A stretch of DNA of 64,000 nt from Parundibacterium terreum (GTDB taxonomy: Bacteria; Pseudomonadota; Gammaproteobacteria; Burkholderiales; Burkholderiaceae_D): positions 496,316-560,315 of the forward strand of contig NZ_BMED01000001.1 in the NCBI RefSeq assembly GCF_014636315.1, written 5' to 3'. Shown here piece by piece: positions 27,213 through 36,145 of the stretch. Position numbers and translations under genes: made by a program. The notes beneath the pieces are model-generated. The model searched no databases. It worked only from the letters and a program-made list of their open reading frames with translations, and was not told the origin of the DNA. Numbering within the stretch: the stretch's first letter is position 1; each line of letters opens with the position of its first letter.

Positions 27213-27259
27213 ACAAAAAAACGAAAATCCATGCAGCACATAACTACGACACAAACCGA

Positions 27260-28645
27260 TTAAGGGCCAACTATCGCCCCACGATACAGCGCATCCAGCA
27301 CCTGCTCTTCCCAGATATTCAGAGAGGAGTATTCTCCGCGATTCTTCTCCGGATCTGCACCCACTCCGCCTATGATATAAATCATGCCATTGCGGCTCAC
27401 CGGATCAAAAACAAAGCCCGAGTTCAAACCCCAGGCAAACCCCAGATGCCCATACGCCTTGAAACCGCCACCGGCAACCAGGCGATCGCCAAAGTGGGCT
27501 GCGCTGATATCGCTAAAGTGCTGTGCGCCCAGACCCCAGGATTGAAACAGACCCTGATAGTTATCGCCATTCTTGCGGCCGGCATCGTAACGCCATTGCT
27601 CGCTCAGCATCGCATCCACCGTTTGCCGCTTGAGAACGTGTACGCCTTCCAATTCGCCGCCATTCATCAACATCAGCATCAGGCGCGCAAGACCTCCGGT
27701 GCTGATGCGCAGACCGCCCTGAGGGCTGAATAGCGTGGCATTGCTGCCAGGGATGTAGTGCTCCAGACCTTGCCTCCGGGCCGGCAGCTTGCCTTGATAA
27801 TCATCAGTCTGCACTACCCAGGGGCCGGCTGTATTCCATACTTCGTCAGTACCTTGTTTACGGTACAGCACTGCCAGCCGGCTTATCTCTTCCTGCGTCA
27901 ACTCTTCCGGGTTATAGCTGCCGGCGATTTTAAGCGGTGCCAGCACGGCCTGTTGCATATAGCGGTCAAAACGCTGGCCGCTGACGGCCTCGGCGATGGA
28001 GCCGAGCACGCCCCAGTTGAGGTTACAGTATTCAAAGTATCTGCCCGGGGCACGATCCGCATCAGCGGAGCTGGCCGCCCATTGCAAACCCTTGCCGTAC
28101 TGCAGCCCCTCCGGCCGCAATACGTCGCGCAGGCTGACATCGACAGGAAAGCTATAGCCACCCTCGTCACGCAAGGAGGAAGTATGGGTCAGCAGCATGC
28201 GCACGGTGATAGGCATATCCGGAAAATGCGGATTGCGTACTGCAAAGCCCAGGTAATTGCCGATATCGGCATCCAGGTCCAGCTTGCCCTGATCCACCAG
28301 CCTCAGCACGCCTATACTGGCGACCAGTTTGGATACCGATGCGACGCGGTACAAGGTGCTGCTGTCTGCAGGCACACTATGGCTCCCACCAGTCACATCG
28401 ATGGTGCGATAGCCGAAGGATTGCTGATAAACGATAGCGCCGCCCCTGATTGCGAGAGCGGACAGGCTGGCCAGCGGCTTGCGCTGGTCTGTGACGATGG
28501 ATTGCAGTTGCTGATCTAGCTGGGTAAATTGCGGCATAGGTTTACTGGATGTCTGAGCAAAGGCTGCACCATTTGATGTAACGGCGGCTACGCTTGCCCA
28601 GAACAATAAACTGCGGCGCCATCTGGCAGAAAATTCCTTGGCCAT
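27260..28645 (-). CDS. Exported serine hydrolase, beta-lactamase class C/penicillin-binding type
   Basis: From the ATG at 28645 (GGAGA upstream) the 461-residue protein begins with a signal peptide ending near AAFAQ. It carries the three serine-penicillin-recognising motifs: SVSK (103-106), YCN (206-208) and a C-terminal YGHLGFAWG in the place of KTG. Members include class C beta-lactamases, DD-peptidases and esterases (EstB type). The C-terminal motif HLG favours the esterase/peptidase side. Two VanX-like dipeptidases and a peptide-binding protein lie upstream on the same strand, suggesting action on wall peptides. Confidence 0.87.
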   Translation of the reverse strand: MAKEFSARWRRSLLFWASVAAVTSNGAAFAQTSSKPMPQFTQLDQQLQSIVTDQRKPLASLSALAIRGGAIVYQQSFGYRTIDVTGGSHSVPADSSTLYRVASVSKLVASIGVLRLVDQGKLDLDADIGNYLGFAVRNPHFPDMPITVRMLLTHTSSLRDEGGYSFPVDVSLRDVLRPEGLQYGKGLQWAASSADADRAPGRYFEYCNLNWGVLGSIAEAVSGQRFDRYMQQAVLAPLKIAGSYNPEELTQEEISRLAVLYRKQGTDEVWNTAGPWVVQTDDYQGKLPARRQGLEHYIPGSNATLFSPQGGLRISTGGLARLMLMLMNGGELEGVHVLKRQTVDAMLSEQWRYDAGRKNGDNYQGLFQSWGLGAQHFSDISAAHFGDRLVAGGGFKAYGHLGFAWGLNSGFVFDPVSRNGMIYIIGGVGADPEKNRGEYSSLNIWEEQVLDALYRGAIVGP

Positions 28646-28702
28646 CAACAAGTCTCCAGTTTTTATGATTTTATCCTGCAAGAACCACAGACAGGCAGTA
28701 CT

Positions 28703-29323
28703 CTATTCTATGCGGGTATAGGTCTGGCGGATAACCTCGGTATTGCCGAAATCAAAGTGCCACCATTCCGTACTGATGCCGCGAAAGCCGCTGCCCAGCA
28801 TTGCGCTGCGTAATATCAGGCGATGATTGATCTGCGCCTCGGTCAATGCGCCGCTGGCAAAATAGCTGTCTTCCAGCGACGGGTGCGACAGGTCGTTCAT
28901 GTCGTCATAGGCAGTACCCATGTCCAGCAATTGACCCTGGCCGTCCACCAGGCTGACATCCACTGCCATACCGAAAGAATGTATGGAACCGCGCGCCGGA
29001 TCGGCCAGGTATTTGCGCAAGCTGGTGCTTTCCAGCTCTTCCCACAACAGATTTTGCACCCGGTGCGGCCTCAGCGCATCCAACACGATCAAGCGATACG
29101 CCGGATGTTCTTTGGCCAGCCATTTGACCGCAGTGTCCAGGCCCTTGGCTGCATCCGCATGCAGGTAGCGGCAATTCAGGCTGCCATACAGATTGCGTCC
29201 GGCGAAATTGTTTTTGCTGGCGTAACGCAAATCGATGGCGATGCCGTTTATGCTGTCCAGCGAGCGGAATTCAGAATGGTCTGCGATGAATTCGCAACGC
29301 ACGCGGTTCTTTTCTGTCATCAT
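28703..29323 (-). CDS. VanX-like D-alanyl-D-alanine dipeptidase, copy 1
   Basis: A cytoplasmic M15D peptidase of about 207 residues without a signal peptide. In the frame starting at the GTG at 29329, the zinc and catalytic residues are H117 and D124 in SIHSFGMAVDV and E188 and H191 in STEWWHFDFG, with R87 in LDALRPHR. This spacing equals that of VanX (H116, D123, E181, H184). It hydrolyses D-Ala-D-Ala. The start is uncertain among GTG 29329 and ATGs 29323 and 29320. It is followed by the serine hydrolase after 57 bp. Confidence 0.9.
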   Translation of the reverse strand: MMTEKNRVRCEFIADHSEFRSLDSINGIAIDLRYASKNNFAGRNLYGSLNCRYLHADAAKGLDTAVKWLAKEHPAYRLIVLDALRPHRVQNLLWEELESTSLRKYLADPARGSIHSFGMAVDVSLVDGQGQLLDMGTAYDDMNDLSHPSLEDSYFASGALTEAQINHRLILRSAMLGSGFRGISTEWWHFDFGNTEVIRQTYTRIE

Positions 29324-29451
29324 TTGCACTTAAAATTTCTATATATAACCAGTTCAGCAGACTAAAGCTGAATACTGGCTGCGACAAATGAATGCTTGTG
29401 CTGACGGTATAACCCGAGGGAATAGCCAGATTTCCTGGCGTCCGTGCAACA

Positions 29452-29483
29452 CAAATAAAAACCGGCCTCTTGGTTGAGGCCGG
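29452..29483 (-). terminator. Terminator after VanX-like copy 2
   Basis: CCGGCCTC (29462-29469) pairs perfectly with GAGGCCGG (29476-29483). On the minus strand the stem is followed by TTTTTATTT. It lies 39 bp past the stop of copy 2 and separates it from copy 1. Confidence 0.85.
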
Positions 29484-29522
29484 CTCTGGCGTTTTGATCT
29501 GCGTTTTAATCTGATCGAGACT

Positions 29523-30122
29523 TTAGTCTATGCGCAGATAAGTCTGGCGAACCATAGTGGGATCGCCGAAATTGAAATGCCACCACTCGCTGTTGATGCC
29601 ACGAAATCCGCTGGCAAACATGGCCTGGCGCAAGATATTGCGGTTATCGGCCTGCGTCTGGCTCAGGCTGCCGTCCGCCAGGAAATTCGCCTCCAGCGCC
29701 GGATGTGATTTTTCCACCATTTCATCATAGGCGGTTCCCATATCTATCTCGGCCCCCTGCGGATCAAGCAGCGTGACATCCACGGCCATGCCGAAGGAAT
29801 GGATGGAACCGCGTGCGGGATCTGCCACATACATGCGCAAGGGAGTTCCCTCCAGATGCTTCCACAGCATTTCCTGTATGCGGTGAGGCCGCAAGGCATC
29901 CAGCACCAGCAAGCTATAGCCGGGATAGTGGCGGCTTAACCAGTCTGCAGCGTTCGCCAGCCCCGCCGCTGCTTCTCGATGCAGCCAGCCACAGTCCAGG
30001 TCACCATACAGGTCACGCCCGACAAAATTGTTAATACCCACATAACGCAGTTCGATAACGATGCCATCGATGGATTGCAAACGCCGGAAATCGGGGTGGT
30101 CCTTGATCAATTCACACAACAT
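29523..30122 (-). CDS. VanX-like D-alanyl-D-alanine dipeptidase, copy 2
   Basis: A paralogue of the 28703-29323 product, closely similar along its length (for example LDALRPHRIQEMLWKHLEGT, then RGSIHSFGMAVDVTLLD). All four key residues are kept: H108, D115, E179 and H182. There is no signal peptide, so it acts on D-Ala-D-Ala in the cytoplasm, as in dipeptide salvage by E. coli DdpX. It has its own terminator, so the two copies are separate transcription units. It lies downstream of a peptide-binding protein gene. Confidence 0.9.
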   Translation of the reverse strand: MLCELIKDHPDFRRLQSIDGIVIELRYVGINNFVGRDLYGDLDCGWLHREAAAGLANAADWLSRHYPGYSLLVLDALRPHRIQEMLWKHLEGTPLRMYVADPARGSIHSFGMAVDVTLLDPQGAEIDMGTAYDEMVEKSHPALEANFLADGSLSQTQADNRNILRQAMFASGFRGINSEWWHFNFGDPTMVRQTYLRID

Positions 30123-30337
30123 TGTGCGTCTCCATACCTGCTCATAGGGTGGCCGCCAGGTCCTCCGGATTTGTCGACGTAATTAATTGCTGTTTTAGAA
30201 CGTAGAAGCCAGCGATTTTACGGACACATACACGGCAAACATGCACAGAGCGGCCTATTTATTTGTTCAGCATATTGGTTTGGCAAGTCAAACAACAAAT
30301 GAATCTTTACTCGCTACGTATAACCTTAGGGTATGGC

Positions 30338-32149
30338 TTATTTGGCTTGCGCCTTTGCCGCATTATCCACGTCCAGATAACGCCAGGTCGTGAAATCCAC
30401 CGGATGGCGCTTGTAATCTTTTAGCCACGGATGCCATACATCGGCCGACAAGGGATGGATGCGGACTATCCAAGGCGTGTACGCATGCATTAATTGCGCC
30501 ATATCGTGGTATAGCCGCTGCCTCTCGGGCGAGTCGCTTAACGTGCGGGATTTTTCATAGAGCTGGTTGAAAGCCGGCAGGTTGAAGCGCGCATAATTGG
30601 CCCTGCCGCTATTCGGCCCATACAAGAGCTGATAGAAATTTTCTCCATCGGGGAAGTCGGCTATCCAGTTGGCCTCGGTCATTTGCACCTTGCCCAGCCT
30701 GGCCGCCTTCAGTATCTCCGAGTTTTTATCGCTTTTGAAGCTGATCCTGATGCCGAGTGCATCCAGGTTCTTGCGCCAGGTTTCATCGCGCAGGCGCCCC
30801 TTGGTCGATGCCAGGCTATGCATGACCAGGCTCAGCGGCTGTCCGTCCGGCAGGCTGCGATAGCCGTCCGCTGCGCGCTTGTAGCCGAATTTATCCAGCA
30901 AGGCATTGGCCAGGCGGATGTCGTAAGCCAGCGGACTGCGGTAAGCGGGGTCGTAGCCCAGCACATTTGGCGGCAGCGGCGTTTGCGCAGCAATCGCCAG
31001 CCCTCTTTCCATCAGGCTGATGTCTTCCTTGCTGTTATAGCTGAGTGCGATCGCGCGCCGCAAGGCGATCTTGTCCGGCGTGTAGCCGCCTATGACGGGA
31101 TCATCCATGTTCATCCACACATAATAGGTCTGCAAGGTGGAAAACAGGTCCAGTTGCACACCCTTCTTTTGCAGCTCAGGCTTCAGGTGCGGACTGACCC
31201 CGGTGACCAGCACCATCTCGGCTAGCGGCGGCGGCACTTGTTCCAGGTAGTCGAATTCATTATTCAGGAAACCGAGCACCTGCGACTGCGCCTCTTCCAT
31301 GATCCTGATCTCCACACGGTCCACGCGCGGCAGGCGCTTGCCCTGCAGGTCGCTGACGATCTGGTTATCCCGCGCATCCTTGCCGGCCACAGATGAGAAC
31401 ACTACATTGCGGTAGCCCGGATTGGCCAGCAGCTCAATCTGAAAACTGCGCTGCCACTTGCCCATCATGAAAGGGCCGGTGCCGACAGGATGGCTGCCGA
31501 CCTGATCGCCATAGGTCTCTGCCACCTCGCGCGCGACAGCGCCGGTTGCAGAGGTCGCCAACTGGAACAGGAAATTGGTATCCGGCGCCTTCAGACGTAT
31601 GCGCAGCGTGTAGCGATCTACCGCCTGGATACCTTCTATCGCCTGGTCGATATCGAACTTGCCGCCGGCCTTCAATTTCTCATCGCCGAGCAGCTTGCCT
31701 TCAAACATGAATAGCCAGGGCGATTTCAGCGCTGGATCATACAGGCGCTTAATGCTGTAGAGGTAGTCCTGTGCCGTCAGTTCGCGCTGCTTGCCTTTGA
31801 AGGCGGCATCCGGCGTGAAAAAGCTACCCGGCTGTATGCGCATCGTGTAGGTTTTGCCGCTGTCGCTGATTTCCGGCATGGCTGCCAGCGTATTGGGCAT
31901 CAGTTTGACGGGCCGGGCCAGGTAGTCGTAGCGCAGCATGGGGTCAAAAATATTTTCATTGATGCTGAGCGATGCCAGGTCGGAGGCAACCGCAGGGTCG
32001 AGCGCCGCCTCTTGCGTGGTCAGCATCACATGCAGGGTCCTGGATTCCTTATCCGTTCCGGCAGCCAGCGCCGCTTGCGTGACGACCAGACCAGACAAGG
32101 CCAGGCAAAGGAGAGCTGTCTTAACAGGTATCAGGCGGCAAAAAATCAT
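30338..32149 (-). CDS. Peptide ABC-transporter periplasmic binding protein (SBP family 5)
   Basis: A 603-residue exported protein with a signal peptide ending VVTQAALAAG. The family 5 pattern is clear: DPAVASDLASLSINENIFDPMLRYDY, IQPGSFFTPDAAF, TAQDYLYSIKRLYDPALKSPW, GTGPFMMGKWQR and ALRRAIALSYNSKEDI. Such proteins bind oligopeptides or dipeptides for Opp/Dpp permeases. No permease or ATPase genes adjoin it, so it must use a distant transporter, as MppA uses Opp for murein tripeptide. The VanX-like genes downstream support D-Ala-D-Ala or wall peptides as ligands (inference). The start is ATG 32149; a GTG lies 21 bp upstream. Confidence 0.88.
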   Translation of the reverse strand: MIFCRLIPVKTALLCLALSGLVVTQAALAAGTDKESRTLHVMLTTQEAALDPAVASDLASLSINENIFDPMLRYDYLARPVKLMPNTLAAMPEISDSGKTYTMRIQPGSFFTPDAAFKGKQRELTAQDYLYSIKRLYDPALKSPWLFMFEGKLLGDEKLKAGGKFDIDQAIEGIQAVDRYTLRIRLKAPDTNFLFQLATSATGAVAREVAETYGDQVGSHPVGTGPFMMGKWQRSFQIELLANPGYRNVVFSSVAGKDARDNQIVSDLQGKRLPRVDRVEIRIMEEAQSQVLGFLNNEFDYLEQVPPPLAEMVLVTGVSPHLKPELQKKGVQLDLFSTLQTYYVWMNMDDPVIGGYTPDKIALRRAIALSYNSKEDISLMERGLAIAAQTPLPPNVLGYDPAYRSPLAYDIRLANALLDKFGYKRAADGYRSLPDGQPLSLVMHSLASTKGRLRDETWRKNLDALGIRISFKSDKNSEILKAARLGKVQMTEANWIADFPDGENFYQLLYGPNSGRANYARFNLPAFNQLYEKSRTLSDSPERQRLYHDMAQLMHAYTPWIVRIHPLSADVWHPWLKDYKRHPVDFTTWRYLDVDNAAKAQAK

Positions 32150-32506
32150 TGAAATTCCGGTTACTGGCACTGGATATAAATAATATAAAAGCTAGGACAT
32201 CATTGGCTTGCGCAGCATAGCATTTTCAAGCAAATCCCCATAGGCGGGCCGATTAGCTGCAGGCGGCTTAGTGTATTAGCACTAGCTCGCGGCAACCAAT
32301 ACCAAACCGGCGCCCGCTTATAACCTTTGGACATACCTGCAACAAACACGACTTAGCTACCCTCACCTCCCCAAAAAGCGCCGCCAGCTGCCTGCAAGCC
32401 GGGGAAAAAATCTCATTCAGCCCCTTATTCAGCTCCTTAATAAGTTCCTTAAGCAGTGACGAACCCGTATACTTGTCCATTATTTAAACTTTCAGCAAGT
32501 ATTTTC
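32150..32506. other. Intergenic region with a 3 x 12-bp imperfect tandem repeat
   Basis: No convincing gene here. Three consecutive 12-bp units, CAGCCCCTTATT, CAGCTCCTTAAT and AAGTTCCTTAAG, occupy 32418-32453. A 70-residue minus-strand ORF (32268-32480) runs through them but lacks a ribosome-binding site and homology I recognise. The region must hold promoters for the divergent peptide-binding and DMT transporter genes. Confidence 0.5.
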
Positions 32507-33439
32507 ATGACTATGAGCCGTCCGGTAGCCTATGGCTGCCTTGCTTTGAGCATGTCCCTGGTGGGCTGCTATGTAGCGCTGTCCAAACCGCTGACCAGCG
32601 CCCTGCCGGTGTTCCTGCTGGCCTGGCTGCGCTTTGGCATTGCGGGCATCGCGATGCTGCACTGGCTGAAAAAACCACCTGCCGAGGCGCCGATGAGCCG
32701 GCAAACCCGCTGGCTGGTGTTTCTGGAATCCTTTATCGGCAATTTCATGTTTTCCATCTGCATGCTGTTTGGCGTGAGCATGACCAGTGCCGTGTCAGCC
32801 GGGGTGATCATGGCGGCGATTCCTGCAGCAGTAGCAATGCTGAGCTGGGCCTTCCTGCGCGAGCGGATTTCCTTAAGAGTCTGGGCGTCCGTCATTTGTG
32901 CGGTCGCAGGCATCAGTTTGCTGGCCTGGTCCAATTCCGGCACAGCCAGCCATACAGGCAGTGCCGCAAGCGACAAGGCCTGGCTGGGTAACCTGCTGGT
33001 ATTTTGCGCCGTGCTGTGTGAAGCGGCCTATGCGGTGATAGGCAAGAAGCTGAGCGGCGTACTCAGTCCGCGCCGCATCAGCTCACTGATCAATCTATGG
33101 GGGTTCCTGCTGATGACGCCGATGGGCGTCTATTGGGCACTGAAATTCGATTTTGCCTCGGTCCATGGCGGCTCGTGGCTGCTGCTGGTATTTTATTCGC
33201 TCGCCGCCAGCGTCTGGACCGTATGGCTATGGATGACAGGCCTGAAAGGCGTGCCTGCCAACCTGGCCGGTGTATTTACCGTGATGCTGCCGATTTCCGC
33301 CACGCTAGTGGGCGTGCTGGTGCTGGGCGAAACGCTGTCTGCAATGCAATTGGTGGCATTTGCGATTGCCACCGCCGGTGTGCTGCTGGCGACCTTCCCC
33401 AGCAGGCAGGCACTGAAGCGGCGCTATTCCGACAATTGA
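32507..33439 (+). CDS. DMT-superfamily EamA transporter
   Basis: A 310-residue membrane protein with about ten predicted transmembrane segments in two EamA repeats: residues from VAYGCLALSMSLVGCYVALSKPL to LLAWSNS, then AWLGNLLVFCAVLCEAAYAVIGKKL to LLATFPSR. The paired PVFLLAWLRFGIAG and PISATLVGVLVLGETLS elements are typical. It probably exports amino acids or other small metabolites. The start is uncertain between ATG 32507 and 32513, neither with a clear ribosome-binding site; an upstream GTG at 32456 seems too long. Confidence 0.88.
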   Translation: MTMSRPVAYGCLALSMSLVGCYVALSKPLTSALPVFLLAWLRFGIAGIAMLHWLKKPPAEAPMSRQTRWLVFLESFIGNFMFSICMLFGVSMTSAVSAGVIMAAIPAAVAMLSWAFLRERISLRVWASVICAVAGISLLAWSNSGTASHTGSAASDKAWLGNLLVFCAVLCEAAYAVIGKKLSGVLSPRRISSLINLWGFLLMTPMGVYWALKFDFASVHGGSWLLLVFYSLAASVWTVWLWMTGLKGVPANLAGVFTVMLPISATLVGVLVLGETLSAMQLVAFAIATAGVLLATFPSRQALKRRYSDN

Positions 33440-33454
33440 GCGATATACGCTCAA
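33436..33454. terminator. Hairpin between convergent DMT transporter and FAD-oxidase genes
   Basis: TTGAGCG and CGCTCAA form a perfect 7-bp stem with loop ATATA. The stem includes the stop codon of the DMT gene. No strong T-run follows. Confidence 0.4.
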
Positions 33455-33459
33455 TGCCC

Positions 33460-34929
33460 TTAGCGCTCTCCCTCCTCGCCAAACCAAGTCACACCCAGCA
33501 GGCGCTGCGGGTCCAGCAGGTTTTGCAATTTGCCTGAAAGCTGCTGTGCGGATGCAGAAATATAGCGATGGTAATAGGCTTGATTGTAAGGGCCTATGCC
33601 GTGCTCGGCGCTGAAACTGCCGTGATACTTAACGACCACCAGATCATAGATTGCATGTCGTAGCGTGCCGACGATAACGGCATCGTAGGCAAGCGGCGCA
33701 TCTGCCGGCCACACCATATTGAAATGGGCGCCGCCATCGCCCCAGTGCCCGAAATCCATCACCTTCAGCCATGGGTGGCGGCTATCAACCAGGCCCAGGG
33801 CTTCGCCGCGAAACGCCACCAATGCCGAGCGCGGCATGGAAATATCGAAGGCGATGACCTTGCCTTCCTGGCGCACGGCTTCGCTGACCGCATGCCGCAA
33901 GCGCCACAGCTCCTTGCCGCGGCCTACGACGGCATTCACAATCACGTCGCCGAACAGTTTTTCCAGACAGGCAGTCAATGCATCTTCCAGCGATACGCCC
34001 ATTGCCTGCGGACTGCCGGCACTGCTGAGTTCTATCAGCACACAGTATTCAGGCACAGGTTCCGGCGCAAACGGATTGCCGATGTCAGGGATATGCCGCG
34101 CTACCGCATCCAGGCAAGCACCGGAAATACCTTCAAACGCAGCAAGAAACTCTGGGAAATCCTGCTCCAATGCCTGCAGCAGTTGCAATACTGCAGCCTG
34201 ATCGCGCGGCACGACCAATGCGGTCGCCGTCTGTTGCGGCAAGCGATGCGCCTGCAGCACAGCCGCGGTAATGACGCCATAGGCTCCGCTGGTGCCGACA
34301 AATAGCTGCTTCAGGTCGGGGCCGGTATTGTTTTTCCTGAGTGCCTGCAACAAGTCCAGCATCTGGCCGGGCGGATCCAGTAATACTGCCTGCAAACCCA
34401 GCAGATTGTGGCGTACGTCCCCATACTTGATCAGGCGGGCACCGCCAGTATTGGCGGCAATCATGCCGCCTATGCTGGGATTGGCTCCCAGGTCTATGGG
34501 GAAAAACAGGCCATGCGGTTCCAGCGCATCATTCAATTCCTGCAAAGTGACGCCTGCGTCCACCAGGACTGAGCGGTTCACCGCATCGACCTCAATAGTC
34601 TTGCGCAGTCGTTCCAGGCTCAATACCAGCAGGTTCCCGGAAGCGTCCGGCGTGCTGGCTGCAACCAGGCCGGTATTTGCCCCCTGCAAGACCAGCGGCA
34701 GCCTGGCCTTAGCACAGTAGGCAACAATCCCGGCTATCTGATTGGCATCCGTCGGCCGCAGTACCGCCAAGGCTTGTCCGTTACCATACCGTGCACCGGT
34801 AACATAAGGGCGACACTCCTCTGCATCAAGCAGCATGCCGCGCTCGTCCAGCAGTGCGGCCAGCGCTGCCAGATGCTCACCAAGTTGCTCACTAAATTGT
34901 TCACTGAGTTGCTTGCTCATGGCCGCCAT
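33460..34929 (-). CDS. FAD-linked oxidase/dehydrogenase, probable D-2-hydroxyglutarate dehydrogenase
   Basis: The 489-residue protein has the FAD_binding_4 domain (PLVLQGANTGLVAASTPDASGNLLVLSLERL, then PIDLGANPSIGGMIAANTGGARLIKYGDVRHNLLG) and the FAD-oxidase C-terminal domain ending in AEHGIGPYNQAYY with the conserved metal-binding His. This is the GlcD/D2HGDH class that oxidises D-2-hydroxy acids. The gene directly follows, by 1 bp, a 2-oxoadipate dioxygenase/decarboxylase-like gene. That enzyme's product is D-2-hydroxyglutarate, so that is the likely substrate. D-lactate remains possible. ATGs at 34929 and 34920 are both plausible starts. Confidence 0.9.
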   Translation of the reverse strand: MAAMSKQLSEQFSEQLGEHLAALAALLDERGMLLDAEECRPYVTGARYGNGQALAVLRPTDANQIAGIVAYCAKARLPLVLQGANTGLVAASTPDASGNLLVLSLERLRKTIEVDAVNRSVLVDAGVTLQELNDALEPHGLFFPIDLGANPSIGGMIAANTGGARLIKYGDVRHNLLGLQAVLLDPPGQMLDLLQALRKNNTGPDLKQLFVGTSGAYGVITAAVLQAHRLPQQTATALVVPRDQAAVLQLLQALEQDFPEFLAAFEGISGACLDAVARHIPDIGNPFAPEPVPEYCVLIELSSAGSPQAMGVSLEDALTACLEKLFGDVIVNAVVGRGKELWRLRHAVSEAVRQEGKVIAFDISMPRSALVAFRGEALGLVDSRHPWLKVMDFGHWGDGGAHFNMVWPADAPLAYDAVIVGTLRHAIYDLVVVKYHGSFSAEHGIGPYNQAYYHRYISASAQQLSGKLQNLLDPQRLLGVTWFGEEGER

Positions 34930-34930
34930 T

Positions 34931-35950
34931 TCAGGAATTTGCCGTCATCTTGAAGATGCCTTGCGCATTGCCGGTATCAAAGTTCAGATCCAGTTGTTCC
35001 TTGCCGCTGGCATCGACAAAGCGATCACGGGAAATGAATTCGTAAAAGGAGCCGGGCACGGTGCGCTCGACAATGCCGGTTTCGGCACGGAAGCGCCGCT
35101 GCACGCTGTCTGCCCTGAATGCGGTTTGCCTGACCCTGCCGCTGCCGGAGACTTCTACCGTTGGCTTGATTGCGCGTCCCAATGCCCTTTGCTGGTCGGC
35201 GGTCTGGTGCACATCAGGCACTCTGTCGGTCGCGTGGTTGAAGGCATTGCCCTCGGTCGCGATCCAGGCCATCTCGGCAGATTCCTTCAGCAGGGTTTCA
35301 TAGTCATCCAGGCTGGGAATCTCATGCTGGCGCTCAAAACAAGCCAGCAATACGGGTAGCAGCTCCACCGCCTGCGGCATGCTCAGGCTGCCGTCGCGCT
35401 CCAGCTCGCTCAGCAAAGTCAATGCCGCAGGCGACAAAGGATCAACGGAATTACCCAAAACACGGCTCACCGCCTCCTGAAAGTCGCGGCTGAACCGTTC
35501 CGGATGCAGCTCGCTGACGAAGAATTGTGAAATATTTTCGGCGTCGTCAATATGTGCATAGGAGCGGCCGGTCATTTTCAGCTTGTCCAGCGGATAATTG
35601 CCGTTCAACCGATAGCCTAAAGGCTTCAGGATACGGGTCAGCGCGGTCTCGCCAGGCGGCAAGGCGCCAATGCCGAACCAGCGCACGGTACGCAGCGCGC
35701 CATGATCCAAAAACACCTTGCCATTACGGGCCGCTACATCCAGCGTATACGCCTTGCCGCTAGGCACGCGCTGCAAAATGTCGTCGAACAGCAGCATATT
35801 CAGCACTTGCGCCAGCTCGGAGCGGGAGATCTTGCCTTCTTCCCACATCCTGAATTTTGGTGAAACATGCAGTAAACTCACTAATTCTGCAGTTTTGCTG
35901 CTACCCACCTGGGAAGTCAGCAGCGTATGGATGTTAGAATTGATGGACAT
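34931..35950 (-). CDS. DUF1338 protein, 2-oxoadipate dioxygenase/decarboxylase family (HglS-like)
   Basis: From the ATG at 35950 (AGGAAA upstream) the product has 339 residues. Conserved DUF1338 segments are seen: FRMWEEGKISRSELAQVLN, LDHGALRTVRW, GYRLNGNYPLDKLKMTGRSYAHID, SQFFVSELHPERFS and TEGNAFNHATDRV. H83, R87 and H239 keep the spacing of the H70, R74 and H226 I recall for Pseudomonas HglS, and E304 is a plausible third ligand. HglS converts 2-oxoadipate to D-2-hydroxyglutarate in lysine catabolism. It is shorter than Pseudomonas HglS. It heads an operon with the D-2-hydroxy-acid dehydrogenase. Confidence 0.88.
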   Translation of the reverse strand: MSINSNIHTLLTSQVGSSKTAELVSLLHVSPKFRMWEEGKISRSELAQVLNMLLFDDILQRVPSGKAYTLDVAARNGKVFLDHGALRTVRWFGIGALPPGETALTRILKPLGYRLNGNYPLDKLKMTGRSYAHIDDAENISQFFVSELHPERFSRDFQEAVSRVLGNSVDPLSPAALTLLSELERDGSLSMPQAVELLPVLLACFERQHEIPSLDDYETLLKESAEMAWIATEGNAFNHATDRVPDVHQTADQQRALGRAIKPTVEVSGSGRVRQTAFRADSVQRRFRAETGIVERTVPGSFYEFISRDRFVDASGKEQLDLNFDTGNAQGIFKMTANS

Positions 35951-35988
35951 TTTGCGTTTCCTGCAAGATTTGGCTATTTGCTTATTTG

Positions 35989-35998
35989 GCGATATCGC
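35989..35998. promoter_or_regulatory. Palindrome in the LysR/HglS divergent promoter region
   Basis: GCGATATCGC is a perfect 10-bp palindrome 39 bp upstream of the HglS-like start codon, inside the 195-bp region shared with the divergent LysR gene. It is a weak operator candidate on its own. Confidence 0.3.
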
Positions 35999-36145
35999 TA
36001 TATTCACATGGCATAGCATTGCATGCTGGGCCGGCTGCCGATAAGCGAGGGCATACACCCTATTCTGACTCAGCAGCAATATCGGGGCAAACGATATAAA
36101 ATCATGACTTAGTGAATTTAATGCACCAACCAATACTTAGAGCCC

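Noticed and set aside
27011..27241. 76-codon minus-strand ORF with GRGWPGSYLLSLLRQRR
   Set aside because: It is the translation of the palindromic repeat element; such ORFs are often annotated in this group but have no coding support.
32268..32480. 70-codon minus-strand ORF with a Leu/Lys/Glu heptad-like N-terminus
   Set aside because: The pattern is explained by the 12-bp DNA repeat, and initiation signals are weak.
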